DNA of 64,000 bases, from the NCBI GenBank assembly GCA_020848035.1, contig JADLAX010000026.1, positions 320,180 through 384,179 on the forward strand. Reading direction: 5' to 3'. The position numbers were made by a program, and so were the translations under genes. Positions 36,470 through 45,120 of this stretch are shown here, piece by piece. Within the stretch, counting starts at the first letter, position 1. Each line of letters opens with the position of its first letter. The notes beneath the pieces are model-generated. The model was not told the origin of the DNA and did no database searches. It worked only from the letters and a program-made list of their open reading frames with translations. This stretch comes from Anaerolineae bacterium. Its GTDB lineage: Bacteria; Chloroflexota; Anaerolineae; Promineifilales; Promineifilaceae.

Positions 36470-38512
36470 ATGAATAAACTCATGCGCTTCCTCATCGGCT
36501 TTTTACTCCTGGCCATCACCCTGGTGGCCAGCTGCGGCCAGGAGCCGCCGGAAGAAAGTGCCGACGATACCAGTTCAACCGCAACGGCCGTTCCCCACCA
36601 GCCAACCGAACCAAACGGCACCACACCGCTCCCCCCACCAGCCATCGCCACGACGCTGCCCACCAGCACCCCCGCCGTCGCCGAGGAACCGGGCGAGTCC
36701 GCCAGCGACATCGTGCCCTCGCCCATTGACGGCGCGGAAGGTGCCCTGGTCGGTCTGGCGATGAGCAGCCAGGTGGGCATTTTGCTCGACGAATACCCCG
36801 AAGGGCTGCGCGACGCCGTGGCCCAGGCCATCGCCGCTGAGTCGGACGCATTTTGGATTGAGCTGGCCCAACGGCAGGTAGCGCTGACCTACAACCGACT
36901 GCACTTTCGGCCGTTTTTTTACCCCAACAAAGGTCAACTGCCTCTGCCGCCCCAAGCCCTGTGGCACATCGAGCTGACCGGCGAACCAGCGCGGCAAACG
37001 CTCAACAACCACGATTTGATTCTCATCGGCTACACCTTCAGCAGCACGCTGCTCACTGGCCAGGATTCACCTGCGGCGGCCGAACCGGCCCTGGCGGAGA
37101 TTGGCGGGGTGTGGGACGAGCCGTTCATCTTGCCGCCGGACCCCACACAGCTTTTGCAGCACACCGGCAACGCCTGCCTCAACGAAGGCGGCTTCCCACC
37201 CAACAGCTACGACTCGGAAAATGTCGATATTTTTTACGACTACAGCTGCACCGCCGACAGCGGCGGCGCGGCGGGCTGCCATCGCACCACCCTGCCCACG
37301 CTCTCCTGCATCCAGGCGTTGAACGCGGCGGTGGGTACGGTGGAAACGGCCGTACGCTTCACCCGCCTGCCCTGGGATGCCGACCTGGCCGATGAAATTC
37401 GCATCGGTGAGGTCATTGCCGCCGATGCACCCGACCTGAAAGTGGTGAGCGGGGATTTGCAAAATAATCGGATCATTTACCGCTATTTCCCAGCGAACAG
37501 CTGTGCCCTTGCCGAAGGCTGCGTCAACGGCAGCGGCTGGCGTCGGCTGCTCCAGTTCGACGCCACGGCGCACAATTTAGGCGCGACAGCGCTAGACATC
37601 GGCCCCATCGTCGCCGAAAATCCGCTGACCAACATGTTTGAATACAACAGCTGCCACGCCCATTTTCACTTCCAAAATTACGGCGAATTTCAGCTCGGCA
37701 CGACCAATCAGCCCAGCAAACAGGCGTTTTGCGTAGAAAGCACCAGCCGCTTCAGCAACAACGAGCTTTCGCCGCTCACCCATCCCTACAGCTGCACCGT
37801 CCAGGGCATCCAGGCCGGTTGGGTGGATGAGTACGGCGCAGGGCTGGACTGCCAATGGATCGACATCACCGACCTGGAAATCGAAGGCGAATCGACCGAA
37901 CTGCCGCTGAGCTTCCGCTTCAACACGGAGCAATTTTTGTGCGAGGGGTACCCGGTGCTGGACGAGGACGGCAATCCCGTGTTTGAGCCCAGCGGGCTGC
38001 GCAACAGCCAGGGGCTGCCCATCAGCCGCCCGCAGTGTGAGTTTGTGGCGGATTGGGACGTGGCCAACAGCGGCACAGAAGACGTCGTCATTCCGGCGAC
38101 GGGCAGCTTTGTCACCGCGCCGTGCGCCAGCAGCGAGCAGGGACCGCGGCGGAATTGTGGTTTTACGGCCGTTCCCCTCCCCCCTCTGCCCGACGTAAGC
38201 GACACCGAAGAACGGCCGCTGCGCTGCACCCCCGGCAGCACCGTCCAGCTGAGCTGCTCGCTCAACGGCGACGCGGCGGCCCAGGTGGTGCGTCTGTGCG
38301 AAACCAGCGCTGTGCTCGGCACTGGCACCGCCTGCACCTTCAACGACGCCCTGCTCAACCAGGTCATCAGCGGCAGCGCGGTGGAACTCAGCTTCAGCTG
38401 CCCCTTCGTGCGCGACGAAAACGAACCGGGCGGCGACTACGCGCTCTACGCCGCGCCGCTGTTCACCGGGGACGCCCTGGCCGAAATCAGCTGCACGCCG
38501 GTGGGAAACTAA
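36470..38512 (+). CDS. lysyl-oxidase-like copper lipoprotein
   Basis: 680 residues. The N-terminus is a lipoprotein signal (MNKLMRFLIGFLLLAITLVASC) followed by a Pro/Thr-rich stretch, so it should be exported and anchored. Residues about 350-480 match the lysyl oxidase domain. The copper site SCHAHFHF is at 394-401 (His396, His398, His400), the LTQ-forming Lys is Lys417 in SKQAFCVES and the Tyr is Tyr455 in VDEYGAGLDCQWIDITD. Enzymes of this family oxidise lysine side chains or other primary amines. The parts before and after are Cys-rich and not recognised. Partners unknown; the two flanking genes are unrelated. Confidence 0.85.
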   Translation: MNKLMRFLIGFLLLAITLVASCGQEPPEESADDTSSTATAVPHQPTEPNGTTPLPPPAIATTLPTSTPAVAEEPGESASDIVPSPIDGAEGALVGLAMSSQVGILLDEYPEGLRDAVAQAIAAESDAFWIELAQRQVALTYNRLHFRPFFYPNKGQLPLPPQALWHIELTGEPARQTLNNHDLILIGYTFSSTLLTGQDSPAAAEPALAEIGGVWDEPFILPPDPTQLLQHTGNACLNEGGFPPNSYDSENVDIFYDYSCTADSGGAAGCHRTTLPTLSCIQALNAAVGTVETAVRFTRLPWDADLADEIRIGEVIAADAPDLKVVSGDLQNNRIIYRYFPANSCALAEGCVNGSGWRRLLQFDATAHNLGATALDIGPIVAENPLTNMFEYNSCHAHFHFQNYGEFQLGTTNQPSKQAFCVESTSRFSNNELSPLTHPYSCTVQGIQAGWVDEYGAGLDCQWIDITDLEIEGESTELPLSFRFNTEQFLCEGYPVLDEDGNPVFEPSGLRNSQGLPISRPQCEFVADWDVANSGTEDVVIPATGSFVTAPCASSEQGPRRNCGFTAVPLPPLPDVSDTEERPLRCTPGSTVQLSCSLNGDAAAQVVRLCETSAVLGTGTACTFNDALLNQVISGSAVELSFSCPFVRDENEPGGDYALYAAPLFTGDALAEISCTPVGN

Positions 38513-38582
38513 CCGCAGAGGACGCGGAGGACACAGAGAAAAATAAAACCTCTGCGTTCTCCGCGCTCTCCGCGGTAAAAAC
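38510..38582. repeat. word-dyad element (GCAGAGGACGCGGAGG type)
   Basis: ACCGCAGAGGACGCGGAGGA faces CTCTGCGTTCTCCGCGCTCT and CCGCGGT. It begins at the stop of the lysyl-oxidase-like gene and ends before the next ribosome binding site. Confidence 0.65.
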
Positions 38583-38592
38583 AGGAGGAAGT

Positions 38593-39261
38593 GTGAGATA
38601 TTTTTTTGCGTGGTTGGGATCTAAGCGGGCGGCCAAGCGGGAGGTGGCCGAACCGGGCTGCCTGCTGGATCGCGCCGCCAACGCGAACCTGCCCGTCCCG
38701 GCAGGTGGCATTGTCCTGCACAACTTCTACGAACTGGCGCGGGAAGAGGGCGTTCTTGCGGAAAAAGACGGCCGTATCACCTCGCTGGTCCCCGATTCCC
38801 TGCACGATTTACTCTTCAACCTGGCCCGCTTTCCCCAGCTAGACGAGGTGATGGTGATACGGCCGTTGCTCCCCACCGGCTTCGGCCCCACCTCCGCACC
38901 CGTCCGGCTGGACGATGTGGCCCAGCTCGCCAACTCGTTATGCGAAGGCTGGTCGGTGCAAGACGGCCGTCGCGACCTGCTGCTGATCACCCTGCCCCAG
39001 AAAGACGTGGCGGGAACGGCCGTTACCCGCCCCAACGCCACCACCGACCAGATTATCCTGCCTGAGGGCCAGCTAGAGCTGCCCCAACTCGGCGGCTGGC
39101 AGCGTCCAGATGCCAGACTGCCGCCATACGCCCAGCGGCTGCAAATGCTGCTGCGTGGCCTGCGCCGCACCTTTGGCGATGAGGGGTGGGAGATTGCGTG
39201 GGTGGATGACGGCCGTATCTGCTGGTTGTGGGAATTATCGGCTCTGAACCCACGGGAATGA
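38593..39261 (+). CDS. hypothetical protein, PEP-synthase-like N-terminal fragment
   Basis: 222 residues from GTG 38593; AGGAGGA at 38583-38588 decides the start. Residues about 18-50 (CLLDRAANANLPVPAGGIVLHNFYELA) resemble the start of the ATP-grasp domain of PEP synthase and pyruvate phosphate dikinase, where a GxKAANLAxLxxxGLPVPPGF segment is typical. The rest of such an enzyme is absent and no catalytic residues are seen, so it is unlikely to be active in that way. It has an unusually high density of the ACGGCCGT palindrome (five copies in 670 bases). Confidence 0.6.
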   Translation: MRYFFAWLGSKRAAKREVAEPGCLLDRAANANLPVPAGGIVLHNFYELAREEGVLAEKDGRITSLVPDSLHDLLFNLARFPQLDEVMVIRPLLPTGFGPTSAPVRLDDVAQLANSLCEGWSVQDGRRDLLLITLPQKDVAGTAVTRPNATTDQIILPEGQLELPQLGGWQRPDARLPPYAQRLQMLLRGLRRTFGDEGWEIAWVDDGRICWLWELSALNPRE

Positions 39262-39284
39262 GTGTCATTACGGCCGTTTCCGGC

Positions 39285-39866
39285 CTACGCACCTACTCCC
39301 CCAAACCGGGCCAGTTTGGAAAAATAATGGGTGCTGGCCAGCTCATTGGTCAGGTGATCACGTGAATCGTGCCGGTGGGTTCCTTCGAAGGTAAAGCCAC
39401 AGCGGCGGGCCACGGCGGCGCTGCGCACATTTTCTGAATCGCAGCGAATCAACAAACGACTGGCGCTCAGGTGGGAAAAAGCAAAATCGCAAATGCCCAG
39501 CACGGCCTCCGTCATGTATCCCCGCCCGGTATGGCGGCTGTGCAGCCAGTAACCAATCTCAAAGCTGGGCACCGTCCAGTTGGCATTGTGCAAACCACTG
39601 CAGCCAATCAGCGTATTGGTGCCTTGCAAAAAGAGCAGCAGCCAGAAATCTTCGCGGGCCAGGTATTTCACCTGACCTTCGCGGGCACGCACCTCGTACT
39701 CTTCGGCAGAGGCCACATTAACCGCCCAGGGCATCCACGGTTTAAGTTCTGGCTGGGATTCGAGGACGGCCGTTCGCACCGCCACCCCATCCCCCGGCAG
39801 TGAACCACGAATCAGCAGTCGCTCTGTTTCAAACTGATACGGTATCTCACGCAAAATTGGATTCAT
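39285..39866 (-). CDS. GNAT family N-acetyltransferase (RimJ/RimL-like)
   Basis: 193 residues. The start reads YQFETERLLIRGSLPGDGVAVRTAV, the typical beginning of RimJ/RimL-type acetyltransferases, followed by the acetyl-CoA binding signature IGYWLHSRHTGRGYMTEAVLGI (R/QxxGxG/A) and a C-terminal SENVRSAAVARRCGFTFEG. It likely acetylates an alpha-amino group of a protein or a small molecule. Monocistronic; converges with the plus-strand gene before it. Confidence 0.9.
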   Translation of the reverse strand: MNPILREIPYQFETERLLIRGSLPGDGVAVRTAVLESQPELKPWMPWAVNVASAEEYEVRAREGQVKYLAREDFWLLLFLQGTNTLIGCSGLHNANWTVPSFEIGYWLHSRHTGRGYMTEAVLGICDFAFSHLSASRLLIRCDSENVRSAAVARRCGFTFEGTHRHDSRDHLTNELASTHYFSKLARFGGVGA

Positions 39867-39948
39867 ACCCCACTCCGGTCTAAATTTTTACGCGTCATTC
39901 ACCACGCCGTAAGCCAAATAGACAGTGAAACTCGTAGAATAAAGGACT

Positions 39949-41754
39949 ATGTCCGAGCTTATTTCCCTGATCAAGCGCCGACCGGTAACGGCCGTCCTCC
40001 TGGCACTTCCCCTGGTAACCCTGGCCGTCCTGCGCCTGTTTCCCATGCTGGATGTTCACGCCTGGAGTCTATCATGGTACACCCGCCTCATCCAATACTA
40101 TTTTGGCGCGTTTGCCAGCTTCACCGCCCTCATTGCCGCCCTGTTTGCCAACAGCGCTTTAGGCAAAGAAAGCGCCGCCCGCTCCATTTTTCTAACCGGC
40201 GGCTTTATCGCCGTGTCGGCCCTGTTTTTGTTTAGCAGCCTGGCAACCCCCAACATTCTCATTCAAGGCGCTTCCAACCCGGCTTTTGTCTGGTCCCTGC
40301 GGCTTAGCTTGCCGGTTAGCGCCATCTTCTTCGCTGCCTCCGCAAAAGATTGGTCCCCCAGTGCCGAAGCGTTCATCGTCAAATACCAGCGGTGGTTGTG
40401 GCCCATTGGGCTGCTGCTCATCACCGCCTTTGGCATCGTGGCCTTTGGCTACCCGGCCGGTTTAGACTATCTGATGCGGTATGATCCAGTGGTACCCAGC
40501 TTGTTGGGTGCCATTGCCATTTCGCTGCTGGTGTGGACCGCATGGCGGGCGCGCATCTTAAACTGGTACGGCAACCGCATGGTACACGGCCGTTTAGCGG
40601 TCGTTTTTTTGCTTCTGGCCGAAGCGCAGCTGACGCTGGTTTTGGGCATTGCCGGGCAGCTGAGCTGGCTCATGTACCACCCCCTGGTCATCACCGCGCT
40701 CACCGTCGCCCTGTCCGCCATCCTGAAAAGCTTTCAAAGCTCGCGTGACGTGCAGTTGTCGCGTTACTTTGCTGCCCTGGGCAGCATCCTGATCGCCGGG
40801 CTTTCCCTGGCCAGCGTGGAGATTGGCGTACGTTGGCTCAACAGCACCAGTGCCGTCAATCGCTCGACCCTCATTCCCCTCAGCATCGCCCAGGGCACTC
40901 TGAGCTTTGTTGTGCTCTACGTCATCGTCTTTTACCTGAACCGACTCATCAACGAGCGCAACGAAGCGCTGCGGCGCGAACAGCACCAGCGCGGTGAACT
41001 GACCCAGCTCATTGTGCACGATCTCAAAAGCCCGCTCACCGTCATCTTAAGCGGCATGAACCTGCTGGGCAAAGAAAAGCTGGGCACCCTCACCGAAACA
41101 CAAAAACGGCTCATCGAAAACCTGGAAAAATCCGGCGTCGATATTCTCAACATGATCAACGACCTGCTGGACGTAGAACGGCTGGAAGCGGGCGCACTTT
41201 CGCTGCAAAAATCGCTCACCGACACCTTTTCCTTGCTGCGTCATCAGGTTGAAGAAAACCAGATTCTGGCCAGCACCAACAAACAAAAACTTAGCCTCAC
41301 CTGCGACCCCAACATTCCTCACATTCGGGTAGACCGGGGCATGATTTCGCGTGTGTTTGCCAATTTGTTAAGCAATGCAGTGAAATTTACGCCAGAAAGA
41401 GGCAAAGTGATTGTGCACATGACCCGCCAGCCCAACCAGTTGGTGGTTACCATTGCCGACAGCGGTCCGGGTGTGCCGGTGCATGAACGGGAGCGCATCT
41501 TTGAAAAGTTTGCTCAGATTAAGGGCGCAGAGCGCCGGGGGGCGGGTCTGGGACTCACCTTCTGTCGTATGGTGACGGAAGCGCACGGCGGCAGCCTGAC
41601 CGTAGGTGAAAGTGAACTGGGCGGGGCGCTGTTTTGTCTGACGCTGCCATTTACCGAGGAAGAAGCCAATATCCTGAGCGAAATTTCCCTGCCCAGCAGC
41701 TTTGATTGGGCGCTGGATTCGGCCTCAGCCCATCACTCCCCCAACCCCAACTAA
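39949..41754 (+). CDS. membrane sensor histidine kinase without response regulator nearby
   Basis: 601 residues. The first about 330 residues hold around nine hydrophobic segments and no recognisable sensor domain. Then come a HisKA domain (LTQLIVHDLKSPLTVILSG, His357) and a HATPase domain (RVFANLLSNAVKFTPERGKV, ADSGPGVP and GAGLGLTFC). All phosphotransfer motifs are intact. No regulator gene is adjacent, so it is an orphan kinase. The multi-spanning N-terminus could sense membrane state or a lipid-soluble signal. Confidence 0.9.
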   Translation: MSELISLIKRRPVTAVLLALPLVTLAVLRLFPMLDVHAWSLSWYTRLIQYYFGAFASFTALIAALFANSALGKESAARSIFLTGGFIAVSALFLFSSLATPNILIQGASNPAFVWSLRLSLPVSAIFFAASAKDWSPSAEAFIVKYQRWLWPIGLLLITAFGIVAFGYPAGLDYLMRYDPVVPSLLGAIAISLLVWTAWRARILNWYGNRMVHGRLAVVFLLLAEAQLTLVLGIAGQLSWLMYHPLVITALTVALSAILKSFQSSRDVQLSRYFAALGSILIAGLSLASVEIGVRWLNSTSAVNRSTLIPLSIAQGTLSFVVLYVIVFYLNRLINERNEALRREQHQRGELTQLIVHDLKSPLTVILSGMNLLGKEKLGTLTETQKRLIENLEKSGVDILNMINDLLDVERLEAGALSLQKSLTDTFSLLRHQVEENQILASTNKQKLSLTCDPNIPHIRVDRGMISRVFANLLSNAVKFTPERGKVIVHMTRQPNQLVVTIADSGPGVPVHERERIFEKFAQIKGAERRGAGLGLTFCRMVTEAHGGSLTVGESELGGALFCLTLPFTEEEANILSEISLPSSFDWALDSASAHHSPNPN

Positions 41755-41766
41755 TTTTGCCATTGG

Positions 41767-42120
41767 TTACCCGCCGATGAACTTGGTTTTGTAACCCTGC
41801 TTTTGCAGGAGTGCCGCCAGCTTGTCGCGGTGGTCACCCTGAATTTCGATAACACCACCTTCTTTAACCGTGCCACCCGTGCCACACGCCTTTTTAAGCT
41901 GTTTACCTAAGGTTTCCAGGTCAACGGCCGTTAACTGAAAATCGCGCAGGACGGTTACCTGTTTACCACCCCGCCCCTTTTTCTCACGCAAGATGCCGAT
42001 GACCTGCTCCGCCGGGGGCAGGCTGCGCGAAAGCGGTTTGTTGGCTTTTTCAGCTGGCTTCTTGTCTACAAAATCGTCATCCGCCGTTGAATAAACCACG
42101 TTGCGGTTGCGTTGTCTCAT
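41767..42120 (-). CDS. yciH: SUI1/YciH-type translation initiation factor
   Basis: 117 residues. The C-terminal 75 residues are an eIF1/SUI1 domain (KQVTVLRDFQLTAVDLETLGKQLKKACGTGGTVKEG then EIQGDHRDKLAALLQKQGYKTKFIGG). The first 40 residues are polar and basic. The bacterial protein YciH is thought to influence start-codon choice. Converges with the histidine kinase gene. Confidence 0.92.
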   Translation of the reverse strand: MRQRNRNVVYSTADDDFVDKKPAEKANKPLSRSLPPAEQVIGILREKKGRGGKQVTVLRDFQLTAVDLETLGKQLKKACGTGGTVKEGGVIEIQGDHRDKLAALLQKQGYKTKFIGG

Positions 42121-42137
42121 GTCGTTTCCTCAGCAAA

Positions 42138-44177
42138 CTATTGGGTAATGATGGGTAAATACAGCTTTTCCGTCAGCTCAATGGTGACCACCGTGATGGG
42201 TGTGCTGCTGACCTGATTGCCCGCGCGGTCGTGCCCCACAACGGTGAACTGGTAGCTGTGCCCGAGTTCGGACGGGTAGATGGCGGATACGGCCGTACTT
42301 CCCGCCAACCACGGCACAAATGAACCCCCGTTTACCGATACCAGCACGTCGTACGTCCCCATGCCGCTGCCATCATCGCTGCCGCTCCAGGTCAGCTCGA
42401 TTTGCGTGGTGGCCAGTCCCGGGCCGCTCACAGAGACGGTTGGCGGCAGCGTATCTTGCTCGATCAAGATGGCGGGTCGCCCGCCAATTGGATAAAGCGT
42501 GGGATCCCAGATCGCATTCTTGTTGGTTGCTGGGGGCAGCGTCACGGTAAAAAAGCCATCGGTCGCGGTGAGGGTCTGGCTCGTGCCGTCGGGCCAGAGC
42601 AGCAGGGCGCTGCCGTTGGCGTTGGTGGTGGGAATAACGGCCGTTTCCGCCGCACCAAACCGCGCCCACAGACCTAAAATGCGTGACGTTGTTTCCGGCT
42701 GGTAAAAGGCAATCCACTCCTGGGGTCCGTTGGCCGGATCGCTGCCGCCAGGGCGCAGCCGCCACAGCGGGGTCACATCGGTGAAGTGTGTCGTCAGCAG
42801 CTGGAATGCGGTAAAACCGGGCCGGGGTGTGTCGCCGTTGGGATGCTCCCAATAACAGCCAGAAACGGCCGCACTGCTCACATTGCGGAACAGGCCAAAC
42901 GCATCGCCGCCGGGGTCCAGCAGCGGGTCACCCGTGCAGCTGGTGACTGGCGTAAAGTTGGTGCCGCCCGGCTGGTTGCCGCAGTCGTCGTAGAGCTGGA
43001 AGAAAAATATGTTGTCCGCTCCGGCATAGGTGGCGTAAAAAGCGCTCTGGATGATGAAATCGGCCTGCTCGCTCATCGACGCACGGAACGGGCTGGTGGC
43101 TTCGCACACTGGGCCGGGGTAATCGTCCCACACCGGCACACCGGACTCATTAAGCCAGATCGGCTTGCTGAGGCCGCGCGCCGCCAGCGTGTTTTGGGCA
43201 CGCCAGACGTGGTACCAGGAACGCCAGGCGTACAAATAGTTGTGCGTAGCCAGGATGTCGTGGTAGTAGGCATAGGTTGCGGCGTTGGCATCGCCATCGT
43301 AAATGGTCATCACGTCGTTGTAGAAGGTAAGCTTGGCGCTGTCGTTGGCCAGGCCGCCAAAGATGATTTGGGCATTGGGATCAGCCAGTTTGGCCGCCAG
43401 ATAAGCCACTTTGAGCAGTTGGGCATAATCGGCCGTGGTGCCGTCCCAAAACGCGGTCAGGTCGGGTTCGTTCCAGATTTCCCAGTGGGTGACCCCCTGC
43501 CCGGCAGGCCAGCCGTTGGCTTGCGCCAGAATGCCGCCGGGTTTGTAGCGGGAAACGGCCGTAAACACAAACCGCGCCCACCGATTGGCCGAATTGATTT
43601 GTTTGCCCGGTCCCAAAATGTTGCTGCCATCGGTAAAAACGGGCTGGTACAGCCCTTGCGGCGTGGCCGCCTGCACGGCATCAATGCTAAGCGGGTGGCC
43701 AGGCACCGGCCGGGGCAGCGTCCTGGTTGGCCCAGAGCTGGTGGTATAAAAGCTGGGGGTGCCCAGCAGGATGGCATCGAGCCGTAAGCCCTGCTGCAAA
43801 TCGTTGTGAACGGCGACGTCCTGGTAAGCCCAACTAAACACGTTGTCGGCCTGCTCAATTTGGTTCCAATAAAGCGGCCAACGGTTCCAGGTGGCCCCGG
43901 TGGCTTTACCGTGGTCATAGCGCGTCTGGCTGACTGGCGTCAGCCCTTTGGCCCAGCTGATGAAGTTGACGCCGTAGGCGGGCTGGCTGCTGGGAACGGC
44001 TTCCGGCATACGCCAATCGGTGGCATCGGCGGGGGCGGCGTTGACGGCCGTTTCCGCCGCCGACCCGCGCCCCAGCACAAAAAAAACCAGGCCAAAGGCA
44101 AGCAAAAGGAGGAGAAACGGCCGTTTCCCATCCTTTTGTTTACAACTGTCTAACTGGGGAACAAGTGATGGCAGCAT
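42138..44177 (-). CDS. secreted GH39-like glycoside hydrolase with C-terminal Ig-like domain
   Basis: 679 residues with a hydrophobic signal segment at about 22-36. The catalytic barrel spans about 60-460: WEIWNEPDLTAFWDGT has the NEP acid/base Glu of clan A enzymes (GH5/GH39), and PIWLNESGVPVWDD the likely nucleophile Glu. Family GH39 (beta-xylosidase/iduronidase relatives) is the nearest guess. Residues about 575-665 look like a fibronectin/Ig-type domain (TIELTWSGSDDGSGMGTYDVLVSVNGG...). The C-terminus KLYLPIITQ matches a tail pattern common on exported Anaerolineae proteins (inference). Substrate unknown. Confidence 0.83.
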   Translation of the reverse strand: MLPSLVPQLDSCKQKDGKRPFLLLLLAFGLVFFVLGRGSAAETAVNAAPADATDWRMPEAVPSSQPAYGVNFISWAKGLTPVSQTRYDHGKATGATWNRWPLYWNQIEQADNVFSWAYQDVAVHNDLQQGLRLDAILLGTPSFYTTSSGPTRTLPRPVPGHPLSIDAVQAATPQGLYQPVFTDGSNILGPGKQINSANRWARFVFTAVSRYKPGGILAQANGWPAGQGVTHWEIWNEPDLTAFWDGTTADYAQLLKVAYLAAKLADPNAQIIFGGLANDSAKLTFYNDVMTIYDGDANAATYAYYHDILATHNYLYAWRSWYHVWRAQNTLAARGLSKPIWLNESGVPVWDDYPGPVCEATSPFRASMSEQADFIIQSAFYATYAGADNIFFFQLYDDCGNQPGGTNFTPVTSCTGDPLLDPGGDAFGLFRNVSSAAVSGCYWEHPNGDTPRPGFTAFQLLTTHFTDVTPLWRLRPGGSDPANGPQEWIAFYQPETTSRILGLWARFGAAETAVIPTTNANGSALLLWPDGTSQTLTATDGFFTVTLPPATNKNAIWDPTLYPIGGRPAILIEQDTLPPTVSVSGPGLATTQIELTWSGSDDGSGMGTYDVLVSVNGGSFVPWLAGSTAVSAIYPSELGHSYQFTVVGHDRAGNQVSSTPITVVTIELTEKLYLPIITQ

Positions 44178-44191
44178 TTTGCCGTGTGCCG

Positions 44192-44863
44192 TTATTCCGG
44201 ATCCTTATAGTGGCCCAACCCCGCCAGCAGCAGCCGAATGCCGGCGCTGATACGCTCCAAAGAAAATCCACGCGCTTCCCGCTGATAATAAAACAAGTCC
44301 GCCTTAAGCGGCGAGAGCAAGGCGTCGGCCAGGTAGTCGATGTCTAGACTGCTGGCCAACTCGCCGCTGGCTACGGCCGCTCGCAGCAGGCCGCTAACTG
44401 TCATGTACTGCCAGAAATGGGGTAGTTCCAGCCCTTCCGGCTCTATTTCTTGCAACAAACCGGCCCGCTGTACTTCACAAAGGAGCGGTGCGTGGGCATC
44501 GGTAAAGTAGACCAGGGCGTCCAAAAATTGGTCAAGCTGGGCCATTTTAGGCATCTTTTGCTGGGACATTTGCTGCATCCGCGCCAACATGCCGTTCTGA
44601 AAATCGATCATTTGGCTATCCATCAGCGCCAGGCACAGCTCGGCCTTGTTGGTAAAGCGGCGATAGAGGGTGCCCTTACCCACTTCAGCGGCCTGGGCGA
44701 TGTCGGCCATGTTCACGTTGGCTACCCCATGCTCGGCAAACAGTTTTTCGGCCGTTTGCAGAATGCGTGCCCGGTTGGCGGCCGCATCGCGCCGTTCCTG
44801 GCGGCACAGGCCACCTTCTTCAGCTAAATCTATGTAGATTGTGGTATCTTGTAACTCACTCAT
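44192..44863 (-). CDS. TetR family transcriptional regulator
   Basis: 223 residues from ATG 44863; a TTG four codons earlier is an alternative. The N-terminal helix-turn-helix is clear: ANRARILQTAEKLFAEHGVANVNMADIAQAAEVGKGTLYRRFTNKAEL. The ligand-binding domain follows with no family-level match. It is divergent from the YceI gene, and the space between them holds a promoter with two copies of a GGACCTGAGTCC box, so it most likely represses yceI and perhaps itself. Confidence 0.93.
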   Translation of the reverse strand: MSELQDTTIYIDLAEEGGLCRQERRDAAANRARILQTAEKLFAEHGVANVNMADIAQAAEVGKGTLYRRFTNKAELCLALMDSQMIDFQNGMLARMQQMSQQKMPKMAQLDQFLDALVYFTDAHAPLLCEVQRAGLLQEIEPEGLELPHFWQYMTVSGLLRAAVASGELASSLDIDYLADALLSPLKADLFYYQREARGFSLERISAGIRLLLAGLGHYKDPE

Positions 44864-45008
44864 TTGCTTTCTCAAGTTAAGTCAAAAATTGTCTTTTCTA
44901 CCCAATCAAACCATGTGGCTCAAGTAAAAAGGATTTTTACGACTTTGTAAATATGGTACACGTTTTTCAGGCCAAGATGAGAATTCTTAACCAAAATTCC
45001 ACAGAGTC

Positions 45009-45037
45009 TTGACAAGTGGACCTGAGTCCGGTAAGAT
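45009..45037 (+). promoter_or_regulatory. sigma-70-type promoter of the YceI gene
   Basis: TTGACA at 45009-45014 and TAAGAT at 45032-45037 with a 17-base spacer, 83 bases before the YceI start. The first operator box lies within the spacer. Confidence 0.8.
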
Positions 45038-45067
45038 TCTAGCATAAATACGGACCTGAGTCCACTT
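45017..45067. promoter_or_regulatory. paired operator boxes in the TetR/YceI intergenic region
   Basis: Two copies of GGACCTGAGTCC, at 45019-45030 and 45053-45064, spaced 34 bases centre to centre. The outer bases mirror each other (TGGAC...GTCCG and CGGAC...GTCCA). Box 1 sits between -35 and -10, box 2 at the probable transcription start. Best read as the binding sites of the divergent TetR regulator. Confidence 0.8.
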
Positions 45068-45120
45068 TTTGGGAGCTAATCAACCCAATCAACACTCAAA
45101 AGTAAGGAGATTATACAACA

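Noticed and set aside
38053..38592. Upstream part of the frame that ends at 39261 as coding sequence.
   Set aside because: It overlaps the lysyl-oxidase-like gene in another frame and is rich in Arg from GC-rich shadow reading. GTG 38593 with AGGAGGA is the natural start.
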